DNA from: Campylobacteraceae bacterium
Lineage (GTDB): Bacteria; Campylobacterota; Campylobacteria; Campylobacterales; BB28
Direction of reading: 5' to 3'
Assembly (NCBI GenBank): GCA_016744535.1
Contig: JADGEE010000011.1
Coordinates: forward strand, 1-47,792
DNA length: 47,792 nucleotides
The notes beneath the pieces were generated by a model, which saw nothing but the letters and a program-made list of their open reading frames with translations, was not told where the DNA came from and searched no databases. Every line of letters begins with the position of its first letter. The stretch's first letter is position 1. The translations under genes and the position numbers were made by a program. Shown here one piece after another: positions 28,479 to 37,593 of this stretch.

Positions 28479-29389
28479 TGTTCTCAACTATAATTGCTAT
28501 TCTCTCTATTTATATCTTTGTAGCAATTGGTTATTTTACAAAAATGAAATTTAAAGAAGAGATTAGTGAGAGAACTTTAACACTAATTTCAATTTATTCA
28601 CTTCAACCTATTATGGTAATTTGGGGTTTAACTTTAAAACCAATTGATACAGATTTAATTTATTCTCCATTTATATATATGATAGCTATTTTTATAGTTT
28701 TATTACTTATTATATTTTTATCTAAATTTATATTTAACGATAGAAAAGATAAATCAATTTTTACTGTTACTTCGCTAATAGGAAATACAGGTAATTTAGG
28801 AATACCCTTAGGTATTATTTTATTTGGTCAAGAGAGTATAGCTTATACTACAATGATAAATTTAGCAAATGTTTTTTTTGTCTATACATTTGGAGTCTAC
28901 TTTTTTTCAAGAAGTAATTTTTCGATTAAAGATTCGATTTTAAATATTTTAAAACTGCCTGTATTTTGGTTTGCAATTTTAGGAGTATTACTTAATTTAA
29001 ATGGAGTTATCTTTAGTGGAAGTATATATCAAATTTTGGAGATGGGTGCTTATGCTACTATGGTTATTCAACTTATGTTATTTGGAATGTATCTATATTC
29101 AACTAAAATAAAATATATAAACTATAAATTACTTTTTCATATAGTAAATATAAAATTTATAATTCTTCCAATAGTTGGGATGATAGTTTTAAGTTTTTTT
29201 GATATTTCAACTATGACAAAATCTATTATATTTTTAGAGTTAGCTGTTCCATTAGCTGTTATGAATGTAAATTTAGCATCATTATATAATTGTAAAACAG
29301 TTGAAGTTACAAGTTTAACTTTTATTACATCTATGATATTTTTGGGGTTGATATTTATAGATATTCTAATTATAAAACATTTATTATAA
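28478..29389 (+). CDS. AEC-family (auxin efflux carrier-like) transporter
   Basis: 303 residues with about 10 hydrophobic helices in two inverted halves. Helix-breaking polar motifs such as LIGNTGNLGIPLGIILFGQ in the first half and LAVPLAVMNVNLASLYNC in the second are the family signature. Bacterial members include malate and malonate carriers, but the substrate here is unknown. The ATG overlaps the upstream TAA (TAATG), so its translation is likely coupled to the peptidase. Confidence 0.9.
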   Translation: MFSTIIAILSIYIFVAIGYFTKMKFKEEISERTLTLISIYSLQPIMVIWGLTLKPIDTDLIYSPFIYMIAIFIVLLLIIFLSKFIFNDRKDKSIFTVTSLIGNTGNLGIPLGIILFGQESIAYTTMINLANVFFVYTFGVYFFSRSNFSIKDSILNILKLPVFWFAILGVLLNLNGVIFSGSIYQILEMGAYATMVIQLMLFGMYLYSTKIKYINYKLLFHIVNIKFIILPIVGMIVLSFFDISTMTKSIIFLELAVPLAVMNVNLASLYNCKTVEVTSLTFITSMIFLGLIFIDILIIKHLL

Positions 29390-29500
29390 ATAAAATAAAT
29401 GTTTTAATAAGGTTTTTAACTTAAATATTTTATTATTTATAAATTTTTTAAATTATTGATTTATTTAATAATATAGTTTCAAATAAAATAAGGATAACTT

Positions 29501-30010
29501 ATGAAAAGACCTGCTCCAACCAATAGAGAAAAAGTGATGAAAGATGGTGATTTTTTAGTTTCAAAAACTGATCCAAAAGGTATTATAACATATGGAAACG
29601 AGATATTTATAGAGATAAGTGGATATCAAGAGGATGAGCTTTTAGGAACTCAACATAGCATTATTCGTCATCCTGATATGCCAAAGGCCGTATTTAAACT
29701 GCTTTGGGATAGAGTGAAAAATAAAAAAGAGATATTTGCTTATGTAAAAAATTTAGCAAAAGATGGAAGTTTCTATTGGGTCTTTGCAAATATTACACCT
29801 GACTTTAATTTAAAAGGAGAAATTAGAGGTTTTTATTCAGTTAGAAGAAAACCTACTAAAAAAGGATTGGATGCTATAAGTGATATATATACAAAACTTT
29901 TAAGTGCAGAGAAAATGTCAGGAGTAAGTGAATCTGAAAAACTTTTAGGTGAAATTTTAAAAGAACTAGGAGGAACTTATGACGAAATTATTATGTCTTT
30001 ACAGAAATAA
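29501..30010 (+). CDS. PAS-domain energy-taxis protein (CetB/Aer-like)
   Basis: 169 residues, soluble. A single PAS domain (about 15-120) with the Aer-type signature [22 protein letters not shown] and [11 protein letters not shown], which in Aer and CetB holds FAD and reports redox state. A helical C-terminal tail follows (about 120-169). CetB of C. jejuni is nearly the same length and works with the membrane chemoreceptor CetA. Here the following gene is likewise a chemoreceptor lacking a periplasmic domain and overlaps this one by 32 nt. AAGGA precedes the ATG. Named by similarity of architecture only. Confidence 0.85.
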   Translation: MKRPAPTNREKVMKDGDFLVSKTDPKGIITYGNEIFIEISGYQEDELLGTQHSIIRHPDMPKAVFKLLWDRVKNKKEIFAYVKNLAKDGSFYWVFANITPDFNLKGEIRGFYSVRRKPTKKGLDAISDIYTKLLSAEKMSGVSESEKLLGEILKELGGTYDEIIMSLQK

Positions 30011-31424
30011 ATCAGTATTTGTATCACTTAGTTTTATTATTATAACTATTTTTTATCTTTTACTTTTTAAACAAGACTATATTTTTACTGGAATCTCTTT
30101 TATTACATTAATAATAGTGGTATCTTTATTTAAGTGTAGAGTAGATGTAATAAGAGAGGATGAGTTGTTTCAAAAAATTAATGATGTTGCTTCTAAACTT
30201 GCTGATGGTAAATTAGGGTATAGAATTACAAGTATTGATAAAGATTCTGCTTTTAAAAATATCGCTTGGACAATCAATAATACACTTGATCAATTAGAAG
30301 CTTTTATGAGAGAAATTGAGACATCTATTCAATCAGCAGGTCAAGGAATAATGCATAGAAATATATTAGACAGTGGATTAAAAGGAAAGTTTTCACAATC
30401 AGGAAAACTTATTTCAATGGCTGTTGAAGCAATTCAAGAGAGTTATAAAGTTAAAGAGAGAGGAGAGTTAGCAAAATCTTTTCACGGTTTAGGTGGTGGA
30501 ATGGCTTCAGGTTTAGCTATACTTCAACACGATTTAAGTGAAGGTGCTAATAATATGGAGATAATCACAGAAAAAGCTATTAATATCGCTAAAAGTTCTA
30601 ATGAAAATATTAAAGTTGTGCAAGATATTACAGGTAATTTACATAATTTAATTGCTTTAATTGAGCATTCTCATAATTCAATTGAAGGTTTAAGTCAAAG
30701 AGCCGTAGAGATTACGGGAATTATAAGTTTAATTAAAGATATAGCAGATCAAACAAATTTACTTGCTCTAAATGCCGCTATAGAAGCAGCACGAGCAGGT
30801 GAGCAAGGACGAGGTTTTGCAGTAGTTGCAGATGAGGTACGACAACTTGCTGAGAGAACAGGAAAAGCTACAAATGAAATTGAGATAACAATTAAAACAC
30901 TAAATCAAGATGCAAGTGATATTTTAGGTAACTCTGGGAAAATGAGCGAAATTGCTAGAACTTCAAGTACAAGTGTTGATGATTTTGAAGCTACTTTAGT
31001 GAATTTTAATAGTGCATCAAATGAGACAGCTGAAATATCTTATATAATGGAAAATCGTCTATTTGTAACTTTAGCTAAAATTGACCATATTATATTTAAA
31101 TCAAACGCTTACGCTTCTATATTAAATGGTTCACTTAAACAGAAATTTGGAAATCATCATAATTGTAGATTAGGTAAATGGTACTTTTCAAAAGGTAAAG
31201 AGAGATTCGGAGATTCCCCAAGTTTTAAAGCATTAGACGCTCCTCACGAAGTAGTTCATCAATCTGTATTAAAAAATGTTGAATGTTTAGAGAAGGGAGA
31301 TTGTTTTAAATATAAAAAAGGTATATTGGAAAATTTTATGAAAATGGAAGATGCTAGTGCAAAATTATTTGTATTACTTGATAAAACAACAACAGAAGCT
31401 ACGCTGAATACGGAAAATTTATAA
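29979..31424 (+). CDS. membrane chemoreceptor without periplasmic domain, ending in a CZB zinc-binding domain
   Basis: 481 residues. Two adjacent hydrophobic helices (about 12-28 and 33-50) form a hairpin with no room for a periplasmic sensor. A HAMP-like region and long cytoplasmic coiled coil lead to the signalling tip [19 protein letters not shown]. The last 120 residues are a chemoreceptor zinc-binding domain: His370, then [10 protein letters not shown] with His393 and Cys396, then PHEVVH with His423/His427. CZB domains bind zinc through 3 His and 1 Cys, and in known receptors they respond to zinc or hypochlorous acid. AGGAGG five bases before the ATG supports this start inside the PAS gene. 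The pair is probably a bipartite redox sensor, with PAS signalling to the HAMP region. Confidence 0.9.
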   Translation: MTKLLCLYRNKSVFVSLSFIIITIFYLLLFKQDYIFTGISFITLIIVVSLFKCRVDVIREDELFQKINDVASKLADGKLGYRITSIDKDSAFKNIAWTINNTLDQLEAFMREIETSIQSAGQGIMHRNILDSGLKGKFSQSGKLISMAVEAIQESYKVKERGELAKSFHGLGGGMASGLAILQHDLSEGANNMEIITEKAINIAKSSNENIKVVQDITGNLHNLIALIEHSHNSIEGLSQRAVEITGIISLIKDIADQTNLLALNAAIEAARAGEQGRGFAVVADEVRQLAERTGKATNEIEITIKTLNQDASDILGNSGKMSEIARTSSTSVDDFEATLVNFNSASNETAEISYIMENRLFVTLAKIDHIIFKSNAYASILNGSLKQKFGNHHNCRLGKWYFSKGKERFGDSPSFKALDAPHEVVHQSVLKNVECLEKGDCFKYKKGILENFMKMEDASAKLFVLLDKTTTEATLNTENL

Positions 31425-31426
31425 AA

Positions 31427-31461
31427 AATTTAATGGCTTAAGGTTTTTAAGTCATTAAGTT
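31427..31461. terminator. 15-bp stem terminator between chemoreceptor and tRNA
   Basis: Positions 31427-31441 pair with 31447-31461 (two G-U pairs, loop GGTTT). On the minus strand the stem is followed by a run of six T, the classic intrinsic terminator for the tRNA transcript. On the plus strand it follows the chemoreceptor stop codon by two bases but has no T tract. Probably bidirectional. Confidence 0.6.
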
Positions 31462-31541
31462 CTACAAGTAAAAAACTTAATTTTTAAGAGACTAACTTTA
31501 TATCAAAATAATATTTAATAGCTGATTTTTTAAGTGAGAAA

Positions 31542-31618
31542 TGGTGGGTTCTCGGAGACTCGAACTCCGGACCACTCGGTTATGAGCCGAGTGCTCTAAC
31601 CAACTGAGCTAAGAACCC
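31542..31618 (-). tRNA. tRNA with CAU anticodon (Ile2 or elongator Met)
   Basis: 77 nt including an encoded CCA. The acceptor stem GGGTTCT pairs with AGAACCC, the D arm reads AGCTCAGTTGGTTAGAGC, the anticodon stem CTCGG/CCGAG encloses loop CTCATAA (anticodon CAU), and the T arm contains GTTCGAGTC. The loop and the bases around it resemble the Ile2 tRNA of B. subtilis, whose C34 is changed to lysidine by TilS. Elongator Met cannot be excluded; it is not initiator Met, because C1-A72-type features and the GGG/CCC anticodon stem are absent. It begins 19 nt after the rodA stop codon on the same strand. Confidence 0.93.
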
Positions 31619-31637
31619 ATCAAGGTTGTAAGTGACT

Positions 31638-32765
31638 TTAAAGCTGTTCTTTAAAATTACAAGTGGAATTATACTCAAAAATAAAACGAAATGCAAGTAA
31701 ATTCTCTAAAATTCCAAAAAGAATCATAAAATTTACAAAAGAACTTCCTCCATAGCTAAATATTGGAAGTGGAATGCCCACAACTGGGGCAAACCCAAGG
31801 GTCATAGCAATATTAACACTCATATAGAGAAAAATCATAATAGATAGTGATGTTGCGAAAACTTTGATAAAATAGTCATCTTTAACTAAATAATTTATAC
31901 TCATTAAGTGTAAAATCAATCCTGCGTAAATTCCAATTAAAACACAAGCACCCCAAAAACCAAATCTCTCAACAAAATATGCAAATATAAAATCACTTGT
32001 AGAAATTGGTAAAAACTTTAATTGTGCTTGAGTAGCATTCTCTTTATCTTTACCATAAAGTCCACCACTTCCAATTGCAATAATTGACTGTTGTACGTGA
32101 TAATTTGATTTTTCACTTAAAAAATCTTTAATTCTTTTTTTTTGATAGTTGTGTAAATTTGAGTATAAAAATGGAGCAGAGATAGTAATGAGAACTACTA
32201 GTGTTGCAAAAATTTTCCAATTAACTCCCACTATAAATAAAACACCAGCTCCAACTAATAGTAAAATTAAAGCTGTTCCTAAATCAGGCTCTTTTGCTAT
32301 AAGTAAAAATGGTAAAACTATATAAAAACTTAATTTTAAAAAATCTTTTAAATTATATCCACCTTTTGGTGGTGGGTTTGAGTGTATCAAATAAGCTAAC
32401 ATTAGTATAAATGCAGGTTTAAAAAGCTCACTTGGTTGCAAAGTGAAATTTACAAATGGTATTTCAAGCCATCTTTTTGCTCCCAGTTTTGAAATACCAA
32501 AAAATTCAACCATTATTAAAAGACCTATATTTAACCAATACATAACTGGAATTAGCCAAGATAAGCGTCTAATGGGAAACATAAAAAGTATAAAAAAGAG
32601 TATAATTCCAATCGATATATAAATAATCTGTTTTGTAGCTAATGTTTGGTTTATTTCTGAAACTAAAAATAGAGATATTATAATTATTGGAATAATTAAA
32701 AATACTGTTACATAATCAAAATGTGTTAAAATTCTTCTATCAATTTTAAACAAAAATAACTCCAT
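31638..32765 (-). CDS. rodA: rod-shape SEDS peptidoglycan glycosyltransferase RodA
   Basis: 375 residues with about 10 membrane helices. A SEDS-family enzyme that polymerises lipid II for cell elongation with PBP2. The signature segments LAKEPDLGTALILL-like (IAKEPDLGTALILLLVGAG), FVERFGFWGA and the C-terminal VVGIPLPIFSYGGSSFV are typical of RodA/MrdB rather than FtsW. The start ATG is only 22 bp from the divergent rluD start and no clear Shine-Dalgarno is visible. The same rodA/rluD neighbourhood occurs in C. jejuni (Cj1282/Cj1280c). A tRNA follows downstream. Confidence 0.95.
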   Translation of the reverse strand: MELFLFKIDRRILTHFDYVTVFLIIPIIIISLFLVSEINQTLATKQIIYISIGIILFFILFMFPIRRLSWLIPVMYWLNIGLLIMVEFFGISKLGAKRWLEIPFVNFTLQPSELFKPAFILMLAYLIHSNPPPKGGYNLKDFLKLSFYIVLPFLLIAKEPDLGTALILLLVGAGVLFIVGVNWKIFATLVVLITISAPFLYSNLHNYQKKRIKDFLSEKSNYHVQQSIIAIGSGGLYGKDKENATQAQLKFLPISTSDFIFAYFVERFGFWGACVLIGIYAGLILHLMSINYLVKDDYFIKVFATSLSIMIFLYMSVNIAMTLGFAPVVGIPLPIFSYGGSSFVNFMILFGILENLLAFRFIFEYNSTCNFKEQL

Positions 32766-32787
32766 AAAAAGTAGGTAATAATTAGAA

Positions 32788-33756
32788 ATGGAAACAAATA
32801 AAATATTCAGTGTTAATCAATCAATTAGACTTGATAAATTTTTAAGTGATTGCTTAAGTGTTTCAAGAAATCAAATTATAAATTTAATTAAAAGTGAAAA
32901 TGTTTTAGTTAATGATAAAATTATATCAAAGCAGGGCTTAAAATTAAAACCAAATGATGAAGTTATCGTTAATCTTCCAAAACCAAAAGAGATAGACATT
33001 ATTCAAAAAGTTAATTTTGATGTAGATATAATTTATGAAGATGATGATATTTTAGTGATAAATAAACCATTTAATTTAGTAATACATTCAGCTCCGTCGC
33101 TCAAAGAACCAACACTTGTAGATTGGTTAAAACAAAATGGTTTTTCACTTTCAACTATAAATGCAGAGATTAGACACGGAATTGTACATAGATTAGATAG
33201 AGATACAACAGGTGCTATGGTTATAGCTAAAAATAATGATGCACACCAATTTTTATCAGAGCAATTACAAGATAAGTCTATGGGAAGATACTATTTAGCA
33301 CTTACTGATTTAACCTTAAAAGATAATATAGAAATTAATAAGCCAATTGCTAGAAATCCAAAAAATAGATTAAAAATGGGAATTGTTAATGGAGGTAAAG
33401 AGGCAAAGAGTAAATTTATAAAATTAGCTAATAGTAAAAATAGTAAATTTGAATTAATTTCAGCTAAACTTTTTACAGGCAGAACTCACCAAATAAGAGT
33501 GCATCTCTCTTCAATTTCAAGGCATATCTTAGGGGATAGTTTATATGGATTTAAGAGCGAGAGTGTTAAAATAAAAAGAGTTTTTTTACACTCTTATATT
33601 CTATATCTATTTCACCCAAGAACAAAAGAAAAAATGGAATTTATCGCACCAATTTCAGAGGATATGAGAGAATTTTTAAAATTTAATTTTGATATGGAGA
33701 TTGTAAATGAGAGTATTGAGCCAAGTCATATTATTCACACTTTTAATAATTTTTAG
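32788..33756 (+). CDS. rluD: RluA-family 23S rRNA pseudouridine synthase (RluD-like)
   Basis: 322 residues. An N-terminal S4 RNA-binding domain (about 13-75) is followed by the pseudouridine synthase fold with the catalytic motif HRLDRDTTGAMV containing the nucleophilic Asp, and the C-terminal GRTHQIRVHL motif. RluD-type enzymes modify helix 69 of 23S rRNA; the exact target here is inferred. The last 50 bases overlap the flpA start. Synteny with C. jejuni Cj1280c is preserved. Only a weak TAGGT lies before the ATG. Confidence 0.92.
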   Translation: METNKIFSVNQSIRLDKFLSDCLSVSRNQIINLIKSENVLVNDKIISKQGLKLKPNDEVIVNLPKPKEIDIIQKVNFDVDIIYEDDDILVINKPFNLVIHSAPSLKEPTLVDWLKQNGFSLSTINAEIRHGIVHRLDRDTTGAMVIAKNNDAHQFLSEQLQDKSMGRYYLALTDLTLKDNIEINKPIARNPKNRLKMGIVNGGKEAKSKFIKLANSKNSKFELISAKLFTGRTHQIRVHLSSISRHILGDSLYGFKSESVKIKRVFLHSYILYLFHPRTKEKMEFIAPISEDMREFLKFNFDMEIVNESIEPSHIIHTFNNF

Positions 33757-34930
33757 CGGTTGTAGCACTTCAAAGCTAAAACCTAAAATTGATAAAACTT
33801 TACCAGTTGTAACAAATATTAAGACTCTAAGTGATGTAAATTCAATCGCTTTTGAGTGGTCACCAGTTAAGGACGCAAGAGTTCAAGGATATTTTTTATA
33901 TAGAGGAAGTGATGGAGTTAGCTTAAAACAAGTTGCAAAAATTAATGATAGATTTAGTTCTCATTTTGTGGATAGAGATTTAGAAACAAATAAATTATAT
34001 TTTTATAAATTTTCAGCTTTTAATAAAGATGAGTTAGAATCTCAACAAAGTGAAGTTAAAGAAGCAAAAACACTAAAACCACTTGAATCTGTAACATACA
34101 TTCAAGCAATTAGCAATTTACCAAGAAAGATAAAATTAATTTGGAGACCACACGCAAATCCAAGAGTTAAAAGTTATATAATAGAGCGAAATGATTTCTC
34201 AACTTCAAAGTGGGAAGAGTTAGCAGTGGTTGAAAATAGACTTCAAGCCGAATATATAGATTCAAAATTAAAAGATAACTATACATATAATTATAGAGTA
34301 AAAGTAAAAACTTTTGATGACTTAATATCTCTATCTAGTCTTAGTGTAAAGGCTACAACAAAGCCTCTTTTAGCCGAGGTAGTTGGTGTAAGTGCTACAA
34401 ATGATAAGGCAAATAAAATTATTTTAAATTGGGAAGCTATCCAATCAAAGGAGTTGGATTATTATAATATATATATAAGCAATAAAGTTGATGGAAATTT
34501 TAAAGTTTATAAAAAAGTTAGAACAACAACTTATGAAGATATAATAAAAGAGACAGGATTTGTAAGATTTTATAAGATAAGTTCAATTGATAAAGATGCA
34601 CTAGAAGCTCCGAGTTCTAAAGCATTTATGGGAGCAACATTAGATATTCCCAAAACTCCTTTAATAAAATCGGCTACTATAAGTGATGGTCAAGCAATAA
34701 TTAATTGGGAATCAAAAGATGATAGGACAAATAAATTTATAGTTTATAAAAAAGTAAAAGAGGGCTGGTCTGATAAAACTTATAAATTTATAAATATAGA
34801 AAATACTAGTTTTAAAGATAAAGATATTTTACCGAACATAGAGTATAAATACTCAATTAGTGCAGTAGATGAGAATAATTTAATATCTAAAGAGACTGAT
34901 GAGATTAAATTGTTAATGCCAAGAGATTAA
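33707..34930 (+). CDS. flpA: fibronectin type III lipoprotein (FlpA-like)
   Basis: 407 residues. The signal peptide ends in lipobox IFSGC with Cys19 as the lipidated residue. The rest consists of four beta-sandwich modules of about 90 residues with the FN3 pattern (for example IKLIWRPHANPRVKSYIIERN and IILNWEAIQSKELDYYNIY). Length, architecture and position between rluD and trmB match C. jejuni FlpA (Cj1279c), a surface-exposed fibronectin-binding adhesin. The gene overlaps rluD by 50 nt, and GGAGA six bases before the ATG supports the start. Its presence beside trmB and ftsEX in what looks like a free-living bacterium suggests a cell-envelope role older than host adhesion. Orthology is inferred from synteny. 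Confidence 0.87.
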   Translation: MRVLSQVILFTLLIIFSGCSTSKLKPKIDKTLPVVTNIKTLSDVNSIAFEWSPVKDARVQGYFLYRGSDGVSLKQVAKINDRFSSHFVDRDLETNKLYFYKFSAFNKDELESQQSEVKEAKTLKPLESVTYIQAISNLPRKIKLIWRPHANPRVKSYIIERNDFSTSKWEELAVVENRLQAEYIDSKLKDNYTYNYRVKVKTFDDLISLSSLSVKATTKPLLAEVVGVSATNDKANKIILNWEAIQSKELDYYNIYISNKVDGNFKVYKKVRTTTYEDIIKETGFVRFYKISSIDKDALEAPSSKAFMGATLDIPKTPLIKSATISDGQAIINWESKDDRTNKFIVYKKVKEGWSDKTYKFINIENTSFKDKDILPNIEYKYSISAVDENNLISKETDEIKLLMPRD

Positions 34931-34933
34931 TAT

Positions 34934-36097
34934 ATGCCTCATATTTTAGCTAAATCTTTAAAAGATTTTGAATTAAACTCTAGTAAATTTAAGTTTATTG
35001 CTAAGGGCGAATATTTAAATTTAATTGGAATTGAGTTAGACGGAGTTGAGTTTTTAATTTCTCAAAGCCAAAAAGGTGAAAATTTTTTAATTAAATATGA
35101 CAAAGTTACAAGAGTAGCAAGGTTAGATTTGCTAAAATTGGCTTTAGATGAATTTATAAAATCCTCAAATGCAGATGTAATTAAAACTAATATATACTCT
35201 AAAAATTTACATAATTCCAATATAGTAAAGAAAAGTTATAAATTTGTAAAAAATATTAATTTTTTTGTAAATGATTTTAAAAGTGAAAAAGAGATTTGGA
35301 TAGAGATTGGTTTTGGAACAGGAAGACATCTTTTATATCAAGCTAAAAAAAATCCAAATATACAATTTATTGGAATTGAGATATATAAACCATCAATTGA
35401 TATTTTAGCAAAACAGATAGAGATTCAGAATTTAAATAACATCTATATTTTAGATTATGATGCTAGGATATTTTTAGAGTTTATTAAGTCAAACTCTATT
35501 GGAAAAATATTTGTACACTTTCCAGTACCTTGGGATAAAAAACCTCATAGAAGAATCTTTTCTAAAATATTTATAGATGAAGCTATTAGAGTTTTAAAAG
35601 TTAGTGGAAAACTTGAACTTAGAACAGATAGTGAAAATTACTTTAACTACTCATTAAAGTTATTTTTAAATTATAAAGATATAAAATTTAAGGTTCAAAA
35701 AAATTTAAATTTAGAAATATCTAGCAAATATGAAGATAGATGGAAAAGACAAGATAAAAATATTTATGATTTGCATTTAAAAAATATTAAAAATTCAAAA
35801 GATGTTTTAATAGATAATAATTTTAAATTTAAAGATAAAGTTGATTTTTTAAAAATTTATCGAAATTTTAAAAATAGTAGCGTTAAATATGATGATTTCA
35901 TATTACATTTTGAGAATATTTACAAAATAGACGATAGTAGCGGTTTAATTAGAATTACTTTAGGAGATTTCAACAAAGTTGAAAGAAAATATCTATATTT
36001 TAGTAAAAATAGAGTTAGATATTATCAAGGAGATCCAATTCCTACAAAGGCAAATTTAAAATCTCATAAAAAAATCAAAGAGTGGTTAAATGGATAA
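34934..36097 (+). CDS. trmB: tRNA (guanine46-N7)-methyltransferase
   Basis: 387 residues, the long Campylobacterota form (E. coli TrmB has about 240). It makes m7G46 in tRNA. The central SAM domain has IEIGFGTGRHLL, FIGIEIYKPS and the diagnostic HFPVPWDKKPHRRIF. An extra N-terminal domain of about 110 residues and a C-terminal extension of about 130 residues flank it. It lies 3 nt after flpA and overlaps ftsE by 8 nt. The C. jejuni counterpart is Cj1278c. Confidence 0.94.
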   Translation: MPHILAKSLKDFELNSSKFKFIAKGEYLNLIGIELDGVEFLISQSQKGENFLIKYDKVTRVARLDLLKLALDEFIKSSNADVIKTNIYSKNLHNSNIVKKSYKFVKNINFFVNDFKSEKEIWIEIGFGTGRHLLYQAKKNPNIQFIGIEIYKPSIDILAKQIEIQNLNNIYILDYDARIFLEFIKSNSIGKIFVHFPVPWDKKPHRRIFSKIFIDEAIRVLKVSGKLELRTDSENYFNYSLKLFLNYKDIKFKVQKNLNLEISSKYEDRWKRQDKNIYDLHLKNIKNSKDVLIDNNFKFKDKVDFLKIYRNFKNSSVKYDDFILHFENIYKIDDSSGLIRITLGDFNKVERKYLYFSKNRVRYYQGDPIPTKANLKSHKKIKEWLNG

Positions 36098-36782
36098 CTT
36101 ACAGAGAGTAGAACATACAATAATTGCAGAAAATATAGTTCTAGCATATAATAATGATGAACCTATTATTCAAAATAGCACTTTTAAAATAAAATCAAAA
36201 GATTTTGTATTTATAACAGGACCTTCAGGAAGTGGAAAAACAACACTTCTTCGCTCACTATATGGTGGGTTATATATTAAAAGTGGAAAACTTGAAGTGT
36301 GTGGAGTTGAACTCTTTAAGAATATTAAAAATTCTAAATTAAATTTACTTAGGCGACACTTAGGAATTGTATTTCAAGATTATAAGCTTATAAAAGAGTG
36401 GAGTGTTGAAAAAAACATTATTTTACCACTTTTGATAAATGGTTACTCTAATGAAGTCTGTACCGCACAGATGGAAAAATTATTAGCACATGTTAAATTA
36501 TCACATAAAACTACAAAATATCCATTGGAGTTAAGTGGGGGAGAACAGCAAAGAATCGCAATGGCTAGAGCCTTAGCACATAATCCAACATTAATTTTAG
36601 CCGATGAGCCGACAGGAAATCTTGATGATTACTCAAGTGAAGTTATTTGGAATCTACTTAGAAGTGCAAATGAGCAACTAGGAATGACTGTTGTAGTTGT
36701 AACACATAGAGTCCCACATAGTTTAGGAATTCAACATAGACAGCTTAATATCGAAGATGGATTAATATATGAAATCTCTTAA
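36090..36782 (+). CDS. ftsE: cell division ABC transporter ATPase FtsE
   Basis: 230 residues. Walker A GPSGSGKT (44-51), the Q-loop in FQDYKL, the signature LSGGEQQR (148-155), Walker B LILADEP with Asp172/Glu173, and the H-loop His in VVTHR are intact. With FtsX it forms the transporter-like complex that controls septal peptidoglycan hydrolysis through a periplasmic activator. It overlaps trmB by 8 nt and ftsX by 14 nt. Confidence 0.95.
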   Translation: MDNLQRVEHTIIAENIVLAYNNDEPIIQNSTFKIKSKDFVFITGPSGSGKTTLLRSLYGGLYIKSGKLEVCGVELFKNIKNSKLNLLRRHLGIVFQDYKLIKEWSVEKNIILPLLINGYSNEVCTAQMEKLLAHVKLSHKTTKYPLELSGGEQQRIAMARALAHNPTLILADEPTGNLDDYSSEVIWNLLRSANEQLGMTVVVVTHRVPHSLGIQHRQLNIEDGLIYEIS

Positions 36783-37593
36783 AAATCACTTATCAATTAT
36801 AATACCTTTAGTAGCACTTCTTTCAGCCTACCAATTTTTTGTAGTAATTGATAGATTAGTTGATGGATATGAAAAAAAACTAGGGAGTGAATACTCAATT
36901 ATTATAGTTTCAATTTCAAAATTGAGTGAAGAGGATATTGTAAAAAAAGTTCAAAATTTTAAAAGTCTTAAAGAAGTTAGACCAGATAGTGTTTTAAGTA
37001 AATTTGAAAATCAATTTTCATCTTCAAATTATGCACTTTTAAAAGTAACTCTACCAAATTTTTATAAGTTAAATTTGGAATCATTTCCATCAACTAAGAG
37101 AGTTAAAGAGATAGAAAAAAAGCTATATGAGTTACCACCAATTAAAAGAGTAGAAACATTTGTTAAGAGTCATAATCAAATTTATAGACTACTCTTAATT
37201 TTAAATTCTGTTGCTAAATTTTTTGGAATAGTTATTTTTGTAATTAGTGCTTTACTAATTATTAAACAAGTTGAAGTTTGGACATTTGAGCATTTAGAGA
37301 GAATGAGAGTAATGGAACTTTTTGGAGCTCCTCTATGGATGAGAAGTGCGGTTCTGTTTAGACTTGCTGTAATTGATTCTATAATTAGTGCTTTATTTGT
37401 TGCAGGAACTTTTTCTTTGATAATTAAAGATGGAATATTACAACAATTTTTATATGAAATTGATATTTTAAATCTGAAATTTAATCCAATGGAAGATTTT
37501 TTTATTTTAATGTTTATAGGTATTGTATTATCTTTGCTTTCAGTATTTTTAGTGATTGTAAAACATAGAGATTATGATGAAGTTAATTTTTAA
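36769..37593 (+). CDS. ftsX: cell division membrane protein FtsX
   Basis: 274 residues with four predicted membrane helices (about 9-27, 143-166, 195-217, 243-266) and a periplasmic loop of about 110 residues between the first two, the FtsX layout. The loop normally contacts the EnvC-type activator, which here is encoded directly downstream with a 20-nt overlap. A CDS without ATPase motifs next to ftsE makes the assignment firm. Confidence 0.93.
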   Translation: MKSLKNHLSIIIPLVALLSAYQFFVVIDRLVDGYEKKLGSEYSIIIVSISKLSEEDIVKKVQNFKSLKEVRPDSVLSKFENQFSSSNYALLKVTLPNFYKLNLESFPSTKRVKEIEKKLYELPPIKRVETFVKSHNQIYRLLLILNSVAKFFGIVIFVISALLIIKQVEVWTFEHLERMRVMELFGAPLWMRSAVLFRLAVIDSIISALFVAGTFSLIIKDGILQQFLYEIDILNLKFNPMEDFFILMFIGIVLSLLSVFLVIVKHRDYDEVNF

